64,000 nt of DNA, taken from assembly GCF_041296385.1 (NCBI RefSeq), contig NW_027183591.1, positions 1 through 64,000 of the forward strand. The letters run 5' to 3'. Both the position numbers and the translations under genes were made by a program. A model generated the notes under the pieces. That model searched no databases. It was not told where the DNA came from and saw only the letters and a list, made by a program, of their open reading frames with translations. Positions 40,003 to 52,907 of this stretch are shown in pieces (positions within the stretch are counted from its first letter, which is position 1; each line of letters starts with the position of its first letter). The stretch is from Aphelocoma coerulescens. Lineage: Eukaryota; Chordata; Aves; Passeriformes; Corvidae.

Positions 40003-40834
40003 TGTTGGGGAAGATGAAACAGGAAAGCCTTATAAATATGATTGCCTAACAAAAGATTCTGGGAATATGAAAACTGTGAGCGACATCGAAATGAAGGCCA
40101 TCTTTGAGATATAGAGTCTTAGTTACTGAACAACTGGAAAACAATGGTATAGCCGGCTGAAGGTAATCCCCTCTTGATTGAACAATACCCTCTGCTTGCA
40201 GACAGGTCCAAGGGTCAGAGCAGACCCTACTAGCTCAGCAGAAGGGGTCCAAAGAGTAGTTTTTAGAAGTTAAAATGTAACACTCTATGGTAATGTAAGA
40301 ACTCTTATAGGCTGTATGTAAATGCTATAGGATTTGTACCTTGTATTAGATTGGCTACTGAGAATTAGAATATTCACTACAGAAGATGATTTATTGTATT
40401 GTAACAAGCTCCTCGCTCTCTTAACTCCTCTCCTCTTAGTAATGCTCTTCTCCTCTTAGTAACGCTCTTAGTAACTCTCTTAGTAGCTCTCTTAGTAATG
40501 CTCTTCTCCTCTTAGTAGCTCTCTTAGTAACTCTCTTGCTCTTCTTCTTCCTCTTAATTCAGCTCTCCTCTTAGTTTGTCTCTCTTGCTCTTTACACTCT
40601 TAGCTCTCAGCCTCTTGCTCTAGCTCTCTCGCTCACTCTCTCTCCCTCTCTTACACCTTGGGCCTGCTTGGAGCTGCAGCTGGCAGCTCTAAGCAGTGCC
40701 CCTGTACCCACGCCCTCTGCAATAAACTGCATGCTCCAAAGACCTGCTTATAGAGATCTCTCGTCGCCGTCCATCTCCAGCCGGGCCCGACCGAACCCAC
40801 ACCCTCATCACCATCATCGCCATCAATTTCGACA
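40003..40834 (+). mobile_element. Solo LTR S1
   Basis: A single 832-bp LTR with TTTGT on both sides, at the same site as the proviruses. This is the expected product of recombination between the two LTRs of one provirus, removing genes and one LTR. The 112-bp env-tail segment remains at its start but has no upstream env. Poly(A) signal at 40721. Confidence 0.95.
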
Positions 40835-43107
40835 TTTGTGATGCTGGGGAACTACAAGGAAGCCTGGCTCCTCTGTGACACCACCACAGAAGCTCAGGGG
40901 AGCCCTGGAGACCGTGCTGATGCTATTGAACCTGATGCAACCCTGCCTCCTCTGTGACACCACAGAAGCTCTTGGAGCCCTGGAGACCGTGGTGATGCTA
41001 TGGAACCTGATGCAACCCTGCCTCCTCTGTGACACCACAGAACCTCTGGGAGCCCTGGAGACCGTGCTGATGCTATGGAACCTGATGCAACCCTGCCTCC
41101 ACTGTGACACCACAGAAGCTCAGGGAGCCCTGGAGACTGTGGTGATGCTATGGAACCTGATGCAACCCTGCCTCCACTGTGACACCACAGAACCTCTGGG
41201 AGCCCTGGAGACCGTGCTGATGCTATGGAACCTGATGCAACCCTGCCTCCACTGTGACACCACAGAAGCTCGGGGAGCTCTGCAGACCGTGGGGATGCTG
41301 GCGAAGCTGACGGAACCCTGGGCACCACAGTGACGCTATGGAACCTGGTGGAACCGAGGGGCCACAGTGACACTGTGGGGCCTTTTGGAAGCAACAGGAC
41401 CCTGGTGGGAAGCCACGGGATGATTAATCCTGCACGAACCTGCTCCAGGTGGGCTCCTCTCTCCCGGCTTCCACAGGTGCTGCTAGGATCCCACTCCGGC
41501 ACTGGCTTGGCACGGGCTCACGGCTTCCTTTGGCAATGGCTCTGCTCCAGGATGGCATGCTGCAGAGAATGCAGGTAGATTTTGTGCTCACTCCTGGCAT
41601 GCAGCTGGACAATAAAGCCTGATCCAGCCCCCCCTCAGCATATGTCCGGCTCTGGCATTGGGGCGGGGCAACTTTGGGAGCAGCCCCAGCCCTGCTCCTG
41701 CTCCCGGCTGGGCACCCAGCTGCTGGGACACAGGTGTGTCCTGATGCCACAGTCTACTCCTTTGAGAAGGGGAGGACAGAGTGCATCAGGGAGTTTGGTG
41801 TGGCTTACATGCGGCAAGGAGAAGGTGCAGCCCCAAACTGGCTTTCACTTCTAGAACCTTTTGCTATTGCGGGAGCAGCTGCTGGAGCTTTTCAACCGAG
41901 CTGCAAGAGTGAAAAGTGTGATGGCATGTCTATCTGAGAAGGAAGGTTCGGTGCCGCAGCCTGTTGTGCACAATTTATATGCTGATAAGAGAAGGGGGTG
42001 CTTTTGGAACGTTTTCCTTCCTGACACTTCTGTCTCTGTGAGCTTTAGCTGCTTGGACTCAGGGATACCGAAGGTATGTGAAAGTGACTGGGATGCGAGA
42101 ATCATGTTGCACAGGGAACAGGGAAGGTCAGCAAATGTTTCCTGTCCTGGCACATCTCTCAGTCTGAACTGCAGCTGCAGATGCTTCACTTCCGCCAAGG
42201 ACTCTGCCACCTTGAGAGAAGGATGCGCTCTATGGAGTTGAGAAAGAAAGTGCGTCTCACTAGCTTCTTTCCTCTACTTCATAGACAGCAAAGGGGCTAT
42301 GAAAGGCAGCACTGGCTTTTTGTTCTAGGACTTCTTCTTTACAAGCAGCTGCTGGATGTTTGGAAGGGGGTTTGGGATATGCAAAAATGAGAGGCTAAGA
42401 TGGTAAGAGGGTAAGATGGAAGTCATCTGGCAAAAGCAGAGCTCACAAAAGGGCCAGCTGTGAAAGCTCTTGCTGCCTACAACTTCAACTGCACCCCTCA
42501 AAGCAGCAGCACACATGCTGCTCTCGGCACTTTCCTTCTCAGCTCTACGCACCATCCTAAGCCTTGCCTCTCCCACACTCAGGATCCAAAGACAACGGCA
42601 CCAGGGACTGCTCACACACTAAAGGCACCAGGACAAAAGGCTCACCAGCTTGGCCTTTGCATTCCCGCTGACAGCTCCACAGCTTGAACCCAGAGAACTG
42701 CCTGCTGCCAACAGCCTTTCCAATCACTCTGAGCACCTCATGACAAGGAGTGTGGGGAATGAATCTCCAGCAGCCTCCTGCCCCAGGCTGTCCCCCGGGA
42801 GCAGCCCTGCTCCAGGCCGTGACTGCCACCTGCACAGCCAAAGGACCCAGAGCCGGTGTTACACACCACGGCTGTGCCTGGCACAGAGACACCAGTGGCC
42901 ACACAAGTGGCCATGGCACTGTCCACACACAGTCCCTGCTGCTGCTCCCCCAGCCGCTGGCACCAACTCCCAGCCACCCACTCCTAAAGCCACGGGGCCC
43001 ACTGGGACACTGCGGGGGCTCGTGGAAGCCAGCGGCCATTGTGACACAGCGGGGCTGCACAGAGCCCACGGTGCTTTGTGACCCGTGGCTCCCAGGAGAG
43101 CCTTTGT
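40835..43107 (+). repeat. Host unit A5 between S1 and P5
   Basis: 2,273 bp. In the second minisatellite repeat it has G (GTGGTG near 40991), as in H1, H2 and the unit after the second solo LTR, whereas units after proviruses have C. The two solo-LTR units thus share a private haplotype. Confidence 0.95.
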
Positions 43108-43939
43108 TGTTGGGGAAGATGAAACAGGAAAGCCTTATAAATATGATTGCCTAACAAAAGATTCTGGGAATATGAAAACTGTGAGCGACATCGAAATGAA
43201 GGCCATCTTTGAGATATAGAGTCTTAGTTACTGAACAACTGGAAAACAATGGTATAGCCGGCTGAAGGTAATCCCCTCTTGATTGAACAATACCCTCTGC
43301 TTGCAGACAGGTCCAAGGGTCAGAGCAGACCCTACTAGCTCAGCAGAAGGGGTCCAAAGAGTAGTTTTTAGAAGTTAAAATGTAACACTCTATGGTAATG
43401 TAAGAACTCTTATAGGCTGTATGTAAATGCTATAGGATTTGTACCTTGTATTAGATTGGCTACTGAGAATTAGAATATTCACTACAGAAGATGATTTATT
43501 GTATTGTAACAAGCTCCTCGCTCTCTTAACTCCTCTCCTCTTAGTAATGCTCTTCTCCTCTTAGTAACGCTCTTAGTAACTCTCTTAGTAGCTCTCTTAG
43601 TAATGCTCTTCTCCTCTTAGTAGCTCTCTTAGTAACTCTCTTGCTCTTCTTCTTCCTCTTAATTCAGCTCTCCTCTTAGTTTGTCTCTCTTGCTCTTTAC
43701 ACTCTTAGCTCTCAGCCTCTTGCTCTAGCTCTCTCGCTCACTCTCTCTCCCTCTCTTACACCTTGGGCCTGCTTGGAGCTGCAGCTGGCAGCTCTAAGCA
43801 GTGCCCCTGTACCCACGCCCTCTGCAATAAACTGCATGCTCCAAAGACCTGCTTATAGAGATCTCTCGTCGCCGTCCATCTCCAGCCGGGCCCGACCGAA
43901 CCCACACCCTCATCACCATCATCGCCATCAATTTCGACA
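43108..43939 (+). repeat. P5 5' LTR
   Basis: 832 bp; primer binding site at 43943. Confidence 0.95.
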
Positions 43940-44047
43940 AACTGGCGCCCAAACGTGAGTGAAGGCCTGATTCAGCTTCTTCCACCTGTGAGAGACTTCG
44001 CCATGGACGGTAACTAAAAGACCAGTTATAGCCACCTGGAACGTGTC

Positions 44048-44450
44048 GTGAGCACGGCATACCGTTGCTGCGCAGCGTAAAAGCCGGAGCTCTATAACTC
44101 TGCTGAGGCAGCCCTCGAGCACGGGGAGCCGTTACTTCGTAGCAATTACCTGGAGCTCTCGGAGGGAGGAAATTGCCTGGCAGTCCTCGAGCACAGACGG
44201 CCACTGCTGCGCAGCGGTTACCTGGAGCTCTTTGAGGAAGTTTGCCGTGGTACCCCTCGAGCACGGACACGCTGCTAAGCAGTGCAGACCGGAGCTCTTA
44301 GGAGGGATCCAGCCGCGCGCCCGAGCACAGGCGGGTATTGCTCAGCACCGCCCGCGCTGGAGCTCTGAGTGGAGACACCTGCGAGGTCCCGAGCACGGAA
44401 AGCCGTTGCCAAGCGACGCCTGAAACCGGAGCTCTGAGGAGGGACCCGAC
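44048..44450 (+). repeat. P5 leader hairpin-repeat array
   Basis: Six-copy block, right-block variant T at 44104. Confidence 0.7.
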
Positions 44451-44559
44451 AGCAGCGTCCTGAGCGCCGTGTGGAGAGCCTGGCCAGCCCCCCACGACGG
44501 ACTTCTGATTAAGGACCCTGCCCCCTGCGACATCTAGGTGAGTATCATACTGGTCAATA

Positions 44560-47049
44560 ATGGGACAAACTCACTCTGCCCATGACAGACATCTCTATAA
44601 ACAACTTAAGTACTTACTAAGCTCCGGTCCAAGTCAATTACCTAAACAGGAGCTAAAAAACCTCTTAGAATGGACTCTGATTAATTTCCCAAATGCTGAC
44701 CGTTCAGCCGTCTTTACAAGAGACTTCTGGGACACAGTTCGGGTTAAACTCTTTAATAATATCTCCCGCCGGGATTGGGCTGCCGCGGAGCTGGTCCCGG
44801 CTTGCAGAGCGCTCGTGGAGCTGTTTGCTGCGAAGGCGCCGCCCGCAGCAGCCACCTCGCCGGGTCCCGCTCCTGCTGCGAGCCCGCCCCTTGCCGCCGC
44901 GAGCCTGCAACCGGGCACGGCCCCCGCCCCGCCGCCGGACCTCACGGCTCCGGTACCCGCGGTCCAGCTGTCTCGTGCCGCCCCGCCCCACCCCCCCGCG
45001 GTCCCTGCACCGGTCACCCCTGCCCCACCGGACTCCACCGCCCCCCCCACCGCCCCCGTCATCTCCACCCCCACGGTCCCGTTAGTCCCTGCTGTCCCGC
45101 CTCTCGCGGCTCCGGTAGCCGCGGTCCGACTGACTCGTGCCGCCCCGCCCCCCGCCCCCGCTGTCCTGGCAGCCGTCACCCCTGTCCCACCGGACCCTAC
45201 GACCCCCTCCACCGCTCCCCCCATCCCCGCCCCCCCCATCCCGTTCCTCCCTGCTGCCCCGGCTCCCGCGGTCCCCGCCCTCGGCTCCAGCGTCTTCGCG
45301 GCCCCGTCCCTCGCTCCTCCCACCCCGTCCGCCAGCGCCTTCGCGGCCCCGCCCCCCGCCGATAGCCCCGCGGGGCCAGCGGCTGCTCCCCTAGCCGCGC
45401 CTGTTATGGCTGTAGCCACCATCATAGCCGGCCCCCCGCAAAGCCAGGCGGCGACCCTTCTTCCAGCCCCCCAGGTCCCCCTCGCCGCCACCGACACGGC
45501 GCCGGTGGTGGTCAACGTCCCGTCCGCGTCCGTGGGACACGGAGCGCCCCAGCCCCGCCAGCCACCTGGTGCCGGCGCTGCAGCGCCTACACAGATGGCT
45601 GCTGCCTCTCCCGTGCCTGCCGCTGCTCCAGCCCCGTCTCCTGGCACCGCCGCGCCGGCAGCCACACCAGCCCAGCCTGCAAACTCCCAGCGGCAGCACG
45701 CCGCGGTCCAGCCGCCGACTGGCCCACCGTTCGCCATGGCCCCACCGCAACATACTCCCGCCGCCTCCACGCCGGCCCTCCCGCCTCCCGCAGCCCCGGG
45801 ATCGTCTCCTGCCGACGGGACAGCCCTGCCACCTCCCGCTCTCCCCGACACACAGACAGCGGCCATCACAGTCCGCCACGTTGACCTGATGGCGCAACCC
45901 ACGCACGCTCACACTTCTCCAACCACAGCACTGCTCACGGAACTAGCTCCGCCACCGCCCCCCACGGCTTTCACCTCGCCTTCAATAGAGCCACCCGCAC
46001 CCCCTCGCCCGCTGCCGCGGAGCCGGTTGCTCGCGGCCCCCCCGCCTCCTCGCCCGCCACCGCGGAGATCGGCAGTGCCATCGCCGCCCCCGCCGGGGCC
46101 CTCCGGCACCGCACAGCTGTATCCCTCGGCTACCGCCGCCCAGCAACATCCCTCCGCGCAGCTCAGCCTCGCCTCACAAGCCGCAAACAGGGGGGGAACG
46201 GAGGGCAGTGGTGCAGCTCCAGTGGCAGGGAAGACGGAGAGCCGCTCTGCCCGAGCTGATGCTTTAAATCTAACACCAGGAAACCCTGAAAAGCAGCCAG
46301 ATTTGTTTGCAATGAGCCCCAGAGTCCCGCCAGCGAGCGGCTGGGATCTTGCAACCCATAAGGAGAAAACGAGTTCTGAGAGTTTGTTAGCGCTACTTTC
46401 TGAATCAAAAAATCCTCCAAAGTGCTCAGATTATTCTCAATTAACAGATTGGCATGAAATAAGACTCCAAAGCTGTAAAGATGAAAGTCTATTAGCTAAG
46501 CCTGTGATAGCTAGCCAACAGCCTGACAGTCCCAAAACGTGGGTTCCCATCCCCACTCACGAAATTAAAGAACTAAGAAGGGCTGTAAGAGATAGTGGTA
46601 TTTGCTCACCGTATCTTAAACAACTGCTAAAAAGTACCCTAAAAAGAACACATCAAACCCTAAAACGCATTTTAGATCAACAGAGAGGGGGAGAAGTCCA
46701 GGATACACCTCAAAGGAGGTTGAACAAGGCTTTGTATGTTTACAATTTTTTGAATAGCTCTGCAGAAGAGCCTGATCCCCCCATTTATAGACATTTTTTG
46801 AACAACAAAAAAGCAAAACTGAAAGAGCGCCCCCCAGTTTTGATTAAAAATCTAGACTCAGGAAAAATAGAAGGACCATACAATCTTATAATGTGGGGGA
46901 AGGGGTTTGCATGTGTTTCCACAGGTGAAGGAATCAAGTGGGTTCCAGCAAAAAACGTGAAGCCATACCTCGCATCAAAGCCTGCTGATGCCACCACACC
47001 AGCCAGTGACTCTGCAAGTGGAAGCCAGGAAGCAAGCACCCAGACCTGA
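44560..47049 (+). CDS. gag-delta-pol: Gag-integrase fusion protein (P5), 829 aa
   Basis: Nine residues shorter than the other copies: QPPTGPTAP is missing from the Pro/Ala-rich region near residue 278. This removes the second of the two PTAP motifs and leaves the first (in PPTAPVIS). The rest, including the capsid start and integrase C-terminus, is unchanged and in frame. Confidence 0.9.
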   Translation: MGQTHSAHDRHLYKQLKYLLSSGPSQLPKQELKNLLEWTLINFPNADRSAVFTRDFWDTVRVKLFNNISRRDWAAAELVPACRALVELFAAKAPPAAATSPGPAPAASPPLAAASLQPGTAPAPPPDLTAPVPAVQLSRAAPPHPPAVPAPVTPAPPDSTAPPTAPVISTPTVPLVPAVPPLAAPVAAVRLTRAAPPPAPAVLAAVTPVPPDPTTPSTAPPIPAPPIPFLPAAPAPAVPALGSSVFAAPSLAPPTPSASAFAAPPPADSPAGPAAAPLAAPVMAVATIIAGPPQSQAATLLPAPQVPLAATDTAPVVVNVPSASVGHGAPQPRQPPGAGAAAPTQMAAASPVPAAAPAPSPGTAAPAATPAQPANSQRQHAAVQPPTGPPFAMAPPQHTPAASTPALPPPAAPGSSPADGTALPPPALPDTQTAAITVRHVDLMAQPTHAHTSPTTALLTELAPPPPPTAFTSPSIEPPAPPRPLPRSRLLAAPPPPRPPPRRSAVPSPPPPGPSGTAQLYPSATAAQQHPSAQLSLASQAANRGGTEGSGAAPVAGKTESRSARADALNLTPGNPEKQPDLFAMSPRVPPASGWDLATHKEKTSSESLLALLSESKNPPKCSDYSQLTDWHEIRLQSCKDESLLAKPVIASQQPDSPKTWVPIPTHEIKELRRAVRDSGICSPYLKQLLKSTLKRTHQTLKRILDQQRGGEVQDTPQRRLNKALYVYNFLNSSAEEPDPPIYRHFLNNKKAKLKERPPVLIKNLDSGKIEGPYNLIMWGKGFACVSTGEGIKWVPAKNVKPYLASKPADATTPASDSASGSQEASTQT

Positions 47050-47103
47050 ACTGCGCAGAATCACCAGAAGAAAGTGATCTGCCAAAAACAGCTCAAGAAA
47101 AGA

Positions 47104-48462
47104 ATGGAGTTTTCTCATTTGCGCGCGTGCATGTTGCTTTTATTCTTTTGTTTTAGTTTTTGTAGTGAAGCTTTACCTGTGAATCAACCAAAGACAAATG
47201 TCTGGGTTGCTTTAGCCAAATCCGCAGGCTCCGATACCATCTGTCTATCTGACACAAGCCCTGACAAACCTTTTTCAACCTGTTTAGTTGGAGTACCTCT
47301 TCCAGAAGGTTTTGATAATATTACTCTTGATAAGTATTGGCCATATGACGATCATCATGTATCTCCAACTCCCAGCCATAGACACCAAACTTATATTGAT
47401 AATTCTAAAATTGATAAATCTGACCTTCAAGAGCTAGAAATCCTAGGTTCGTTAACTATGGATACCTGCTATTTCTTTCACTTTCAAGGAGAAAACGGTC
47501 CCCATTTAAATGTTACCCCATATCACCCAGCTTATAGCAATGTAACTTCTTGGTGTAGTCAAGTTAAGCTTCTTATATATGACGAACCTCATGCAGATCG
47601 TTTTAGCAAACTTCCTATTCGATTCCCCAGAGGAATTTGGCTCATCTGTGGAGACAGGGCCTGGCAAGGTATACCTTCAAAAATAGATGGTGGCCCTTGT
47701 GCTCTGGGACAACTTACAATTATTGCTCCCAGTGTCAAAGAGGTAATCAAAAAGAAAAGCAGAAAGATCAGATCTTCCTGGGGACATCAGTACGATAGTG
47801 ACTGTGATAGTGACTTCCACCCTTGGAACTCTGGAAAATCAATTGTTGCAAGCATTTTTCTACCTCAGTTAAGCTCCTCAATTGCTTTAAAACAGTTAAA
47901 CAAGTTGGGATGTTGGCTCAGCAAGGAGGTAAATGCCACCTCTACTATGATCAGTGATCTGTTAACCGATGAAGAGGCAGTCAGACATGCCACTTTACAA
48001 AATAGAGCTGCCGTTGATTATCTTTTATTAGCACATGGGCACGGCTGTGAAGATTTTGAAGGATTATGCTGTATGAACTTATCCGATCATTCTGTTTCCA
48101 TTCACAAACAGCTACAAAACCTAAAGGATCTAGCTAACCAAATTAGAACAGATGACCCGTCTTGGCTGGACAGTTTGTTTGATGATTGGAGCTTTGCACC
48201 TTGGCTAAGGGAACTCTGTAAAATAGGCTTGATTATTCTAGTAGTAATAATTATAGTTTTAGTAGCAGTACCTTGTATGCTTCAGTGTGTGCAAAAAATA
48301 ACGAGTAGGACTGTATCTAATATCTTAGTTGTTCATCAGAACGGGGGAGATGTTGGGGAAGATGAAACAGGAAAGCCTTATAAATATGATTGCCTAACAA
48401 AAGATTCTGGGAATATGAAAACTGTGAGCGACATCGAAATGAAGGCCATCTTTGAGATATAG
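47104..48462 (+). CDS. env: Envelope glycoprotein (P5), 452 aa
   Basis: Intact copy, no amino-acid change from P1 seen; the last 37 codons lie in the LTR from 48351. Confidence 0.9.
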   Translation: MEFSHLRACMLLLFFCFSFCSEALPVNQPKTNVWVALAKSAGSDTICLSDTSPDKPFSTCLVGVPLPEGFDNITLDKYWPYDDHHVSPTPSHRHQTYIDNSKIDKSDLQELEILGSLTMDTCYFFHFQGENGPHLNVTPYHPAYSNVTSWCSQVKLLIYDEPHADRFSKLPIRFPRGIWLICGDRAWQGIPSKIDGGPCALGQLTIIAPSVKEVIKKKSRKIRSSWGHQYDSDCDSDFHPWNSGKSIVASIFLPQLSSSIALKQLNKLGCWLSKEVNATSTMISDLLTDEEAVRHATLQNRAAVDYLLLAHGHGCEDFEGLCCMNLSDHSVSIHKQLQNLKDLANQIRTDDPSWLDSLFDDWSFAPWLRELCKIGLIILVVIIIVLVAVPCMLQCVQKITSRTVSNILVVHQNGGDVGEDETGKPYKYDCLTKDSGNMKTVSDIEMKAIFEI

Positions 48463-49182
48463 AGTCTTAGTTACTGAACAACTGGAAAACAATGGTATAG
48501 CCGGCTGAAGGTAATCCCCTCTTGATTGAACAATACCCTCTGCTTGCAGACAGGTCCAAGGGTCAGAGCAGACCCTACTAGCTCAGCAGAAGGGGTCCAA
48601 AGAGTAGTTTTTAGAAGTTAAAATGTAACACTCTATGGTAATGTAAGAACTCTTATAGGCTGTATGTAAATGCTATAGGATTTGTACCTTGTATTAGATT
48701 GGCTACTGAGAATTAGAATATTCACTACAGAAGATGATTTATTGTATTGTAACAAGCTCCTCGCTCTCTTAACTCCTCTCCTCTTAGTAATGCTCTTCTC
48801 CTCTTAGTAACGCTCTTAGTAACTCTCTTAGTAGCTCTCTTAGTAATGCTCTTCTCCTCTTAGTAGCTCTCTTAGTAACTCTCTTGCTCTTCTTCTTCCT
48901 CTTAATTCAGCTCTCCTCTTAGTTTGTCTCTCTTGCTCTTTACACTCTTAGCTCTCAGCCTCTTGCTCTAGCTCTCTCGCTCACTCTCTCTCCCTCTCTT
49001 ACACCTTGGGCCTGCTTGGAGCTGCAGCTGGCAGCTCTAAGCAGTGCCCCTGTACCCACGCCCTCTGCAATAAACTGCATGCTCCAAAGACCTGCTTATA
49101 GAGATCTCTCGTCGCCGTCCATCTCCAGCCGGGCCCGACCGAACCCACACCCTCATCACCATCATCGCCATCAATTTCGACA
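48351..49182 (+). repeat. P5 3' LTR
   Basis: 832 bp, C at the variable LTR site. Confidence 0.95.
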
Positions 49183-51455
49183 TTTGTGATGCTGGGGAAC
49201 TACAAGGAAGCCTGGCTCCTCTGTGACACCACCACAGAAGCTCAGGGGAGCCCTGGAGACCGTGCTGATGCTATTGAACCTGATGCAACCCTGCCTCCTC
49301 TGTGACACCACAGAAGCTCTTGGAGCCCTGGAGACCGTGCTGATGCTATGGAACCTGATGCAACCCTGCCTCCTCTGTGACACCACAGAACCTCTGGGAG
49401 CCCTGGAGACCGTGCTGATGCTATGGAACCTGATGCAACCCTGCCTCCACTGTGACACCACAGAAGCTCAGGGAGCCCTGGAGACTGTGGTGATGCTATG
49501 GAACCTGATGCAACCCTGCCTCCACTGTGACACCACAGAACCTCTGGGAGCCCTGGAGACCGTGCTGATGCTTTGGAACCTGATGCAACCCTGCCTCCAC
49601 TGTGACACCACAGAAGCTCGGGGAGCTCTGCAGACCGTGGGGATGCTGGCGAAGCTGACGGAACCCTGGGCACCACAGTGACGCTATGGAACCTGGTGGA
49701 ACCGAGGGGCCACAGTGACACTGTGGGGCCTTTTGGAAGCAACAGGACCCTGGTGGGAAGCCACGGGATGATTAATCCTGCACGAACCTGCTCCAGGTGG
49801 GCTCCTCTCTCCCGGCTTCCACAGGTGCTGCTAGGATCCCACTCCGGCACTGGCTTGGCACGGGCTCACGGCTTCCTTTGGCAATGGCTCTGCTCCAGGA
49901 TGGCATGCTGCAGAGAATGCAGGTAGATTTTGTGCTCACTCCTGGCATGCAGCTGGACAATAAAGCCTGATCCAGCCCCCCCTCAGCATATGTCCGGCTC
50001 TGGCATTGGGGCGGGGCAACTTTGGGAGCAGCCCCAGCCCTGCTCCTGCTCCCGGCTGGGCACCCAGCTGCTGGGACACAGGTGTGTCCTGATGCCACAG
50101 TCTACTCCTTTGAGAAGGGGAGGACAGAGTGCATCAGGGAGTTTGGTGTGGCTTACATGCGGCAAGGAGAAGGTGCAGCCCCAAACTGGCTTTCACTTCT
50201 AGAACCTTTTGCTATTGCGGGAGCAGCTGCTGGAGCTTTTCAACCGAGCTGCAAGAGTGAAAAGTGTGATGGCATGTCTATCTGAGAAGGAAGGTTCGGT
50301 GCCGCAGCCTGTTGTGCACAATTTATATGCTGATAAGAGAAGGGGGTGCTTTTGGAACGTTTTCCTTCCTGACACTTCTGTCTCTGTGAGCTTTAGCTGC
50401 TTGGACTCAGGGATACCGAAGGTATGTGAAAGTGACTGGGATGCGAGAATCATGTTGCACAGGGAACAGGGAAGGTCAGCAAATGTTTCCTGTCCTGGCA
50501 CATCTCTCAGTCTGAACTGCAGCTGCAGATGCTTCACTTCCGCCAAGGACTCTGCCACCTTGAGAGAAGGATGCGCTCTATGGAGTTGAGAAAGAAAGTG
50601 CGTCTCACTAGCTTCTTTCCTCTACTTCATAGACAGCAAAGGGGCTATGAAAGGCAGCACTGGCTTTTTGTTCTAGGACTTCTTCTTTACAAGCAGCTGC
50701 TGGATGTTTGGAAGGGGGTTTGGGATATGCAAAAATGAGAGGCTAAGATGGTAAGAGGGTAAGATGGAAGTCATCTGGCAAAAGCAGAGCTCACAAAAGG
50801 GCCAGCTGTGAAAGCTCTTGCTGCCTACAACTTCAACTGCACCCCTCAAAGCAGCAGCACACATGCTGCTCTCGGCACTTTCCTTCTCAGCTCTACGCAC
50901 CATCCTAAGCCTTGCCTCTCCCACACTCAGGATCCAAAGACAACGGCACCAGGGACTGCTCACACACTAAAGGCACCAGGACAAAAGGCTCACCAGCTTG
51001 GCCTTTGCATTCCCGCTGACAGCTCCACAGCTTGAACCCAGAGAACTGCCTGCTGCCAACAGCCTTTCCAATCACTCTGAGCACCTCATGACAAGGAGTG
51101 TGGGGAATGAATCTCCAGCAGCCTCCTGCCCCAGGCTGTCCCCCGGGAGCAGCCCTGCTCCAGGCCGTGACTGCCACCTGCACAGCCAAAGGACCCAGAG
51201 CCGGTGTTACACACCACGGCTGTGCCTGGCACAGAGACACCAGTGGCCACACAAGTGGCCATGGCACTGTCCACACACAGTCCCTGCTGCTGCTCCCCCA
51301 GCCGCTGGCACCAACTCCCAGCCACCCACTCCTAAAGCCACGGGGCCCACTGGGACACTGCGGGGGCTCGTGGAAGCCAGCGGCCATTGTGACACAGCGG
51401 GGCTGCACAGAGCCCACGGTGCTTTGTGACCCGTGGCTCCCAGGAGAGCCTTTGT
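49183..51455 (+). repeat. Host unit A6 between P5 and P6
   Basis: 2,273 bp, right-block marks; private A to T at 49573 in the fifth minisatellite repeat. Confidence 0.95.
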
Positions 51456-52287
51456 TGTTGGGGAAGATGAAACAGGAAAGCCTTATAAATATGATTGCCT
51501 AACAAAAGATTCTGGGAATATGAAAACTGTGAGCGACATCGAAATGAAGGCCATCTTTGAGATATAGAGTCTTAGTTACTGAACAACTGGAAAACAATGG
51601 TATAGCCGGCTGAAGGTAATCCCCTCTTGATTGAACAATACCCTCTGCTTGCAGACAGGTCCAAGGGTCAGAGCAGACCCTACTAGCTCAGCAGAAGGGG
51701 TCCAAAGAGTAGTTTTTAGAAGTTAAAATGTAACACTCTATGGTAATGTAAGAACTCTTATAGGCTGTATGTAAATGCTATAGGATTTGTACCTTGTATT
51801 AGATTGGCTACTGAGAATTAGAATATTCACTACAGAAGATGATTTATTGTATTGTAACAAGCTCCTCGCTCTCTTAACTCCTCTCCTCTTAGTAATGCTC
51901 TTCTCCTCTTAGTAACGCTCTTAGTAACTCTCTTAGTAGCTCTCTTAGTAATGCTCTTCTCCTCTTAGTAGCTCTCTTAGTAACTCTCTTGCTCTTCTTC
52001 TTCCTCTTAATTCAGCTCTCCTCTTAGTTTGTCTCTCTTGCTCTTTACACTCTTAGCTCTCAGCCTCTTGCTCTAGCTCTCTCGCTCACTCTCTCTCCCT
52101 CTCTTACACCTTGGGCCTGCTTGGAGCTGCAGCTGGCAGCTCTAAGCAGTGCCCCTGTACCCACGCCCTCTGCAATAAACTGCATGCTCCAAAGACCTGC
52201 TTATAGAGATCTCTCGTCGCCGTCCATCTCCAGCCGGGCCCGACCGAACCCACACCCTCATCACCATCATCGCCATCAATTTCGACA
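51456..52287 (+). repeat. P6 5' LTR
   Basis: 832 bp; primer binding site at 52291. Confidence 0.95.
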
Positions 52288-52395
52288 AACTGGCGCCCAA
52301 ACGTGAGTGAAGGCCTGATTCAGCTTCTTCCACCTGTGAGAGACTTCGCCATGGACGGTAACTAAAAGACCAGTTATAGCCACCTGGAACGTGTC

Positions 52396-52798
52396 GTGAG
52401 CACGGCATACCGTTGCTGCGCAGCGTAAAAGCCGGAGCTCTATAACTCTGCTGAGGCAGCCCTCGAGCACGGGGAGCCGTTACTTCGTAGCAATTACCTG
52501 GAGCTCTCGGAGGGAGGAAATTGCCTGGCAGTCCTCGAGCACAGACGGCCACTGCTGCGCAGCGGTTACCTGGAGCTCTTTGAGGAAGTTTGCCGTGGTA
52601 CCCCTCGAGCACGGACACGCTGCTAAGCAGTGCAGACCGGAGCTCTTAGGAGGGATCCAGCCGCGCGCCCGAGCACAGGCGGGTATTGCTCAGCACCGCC
52701 CGCGCTGGAGCTCTGAGTGGAGACACCTGCGAGGTCCCGAGCACGGAAAGCCGTTGCCAAGCGACGCCTGAAACCGGAGCTCTGAGGAGGGACCCGAC
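52396..52798 (+). repeat. P6 leader hairpin-repeat array
   Basis: Six-copy block, T at 52452. Confidence 0.7.
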
Positions 52799-52907
52799 AG
52801 CAGCGTCCTGAGCGCCGTGTGGAGAGCCTGGCCAGCCCCCCACGACGGACTTCTGATTAAGGACCCTGCCCCCTGCGACATCTAGGTGAGTATCATACTG
52901 GTCAATA

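Larger units (their letters stand above)
43108..49182 (+). mobile_element. Provirus P5 (27-bp deletion)
   Basis: 6,075 bp. It differs from the others by a 27-bp in-frame deletion in the gag fusion near 45390, between two GCTCCCC repeats; replication slippage or unequal exchange is the likely cause. Right-block leader variant (T at 44104). Confidence 0.95.
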
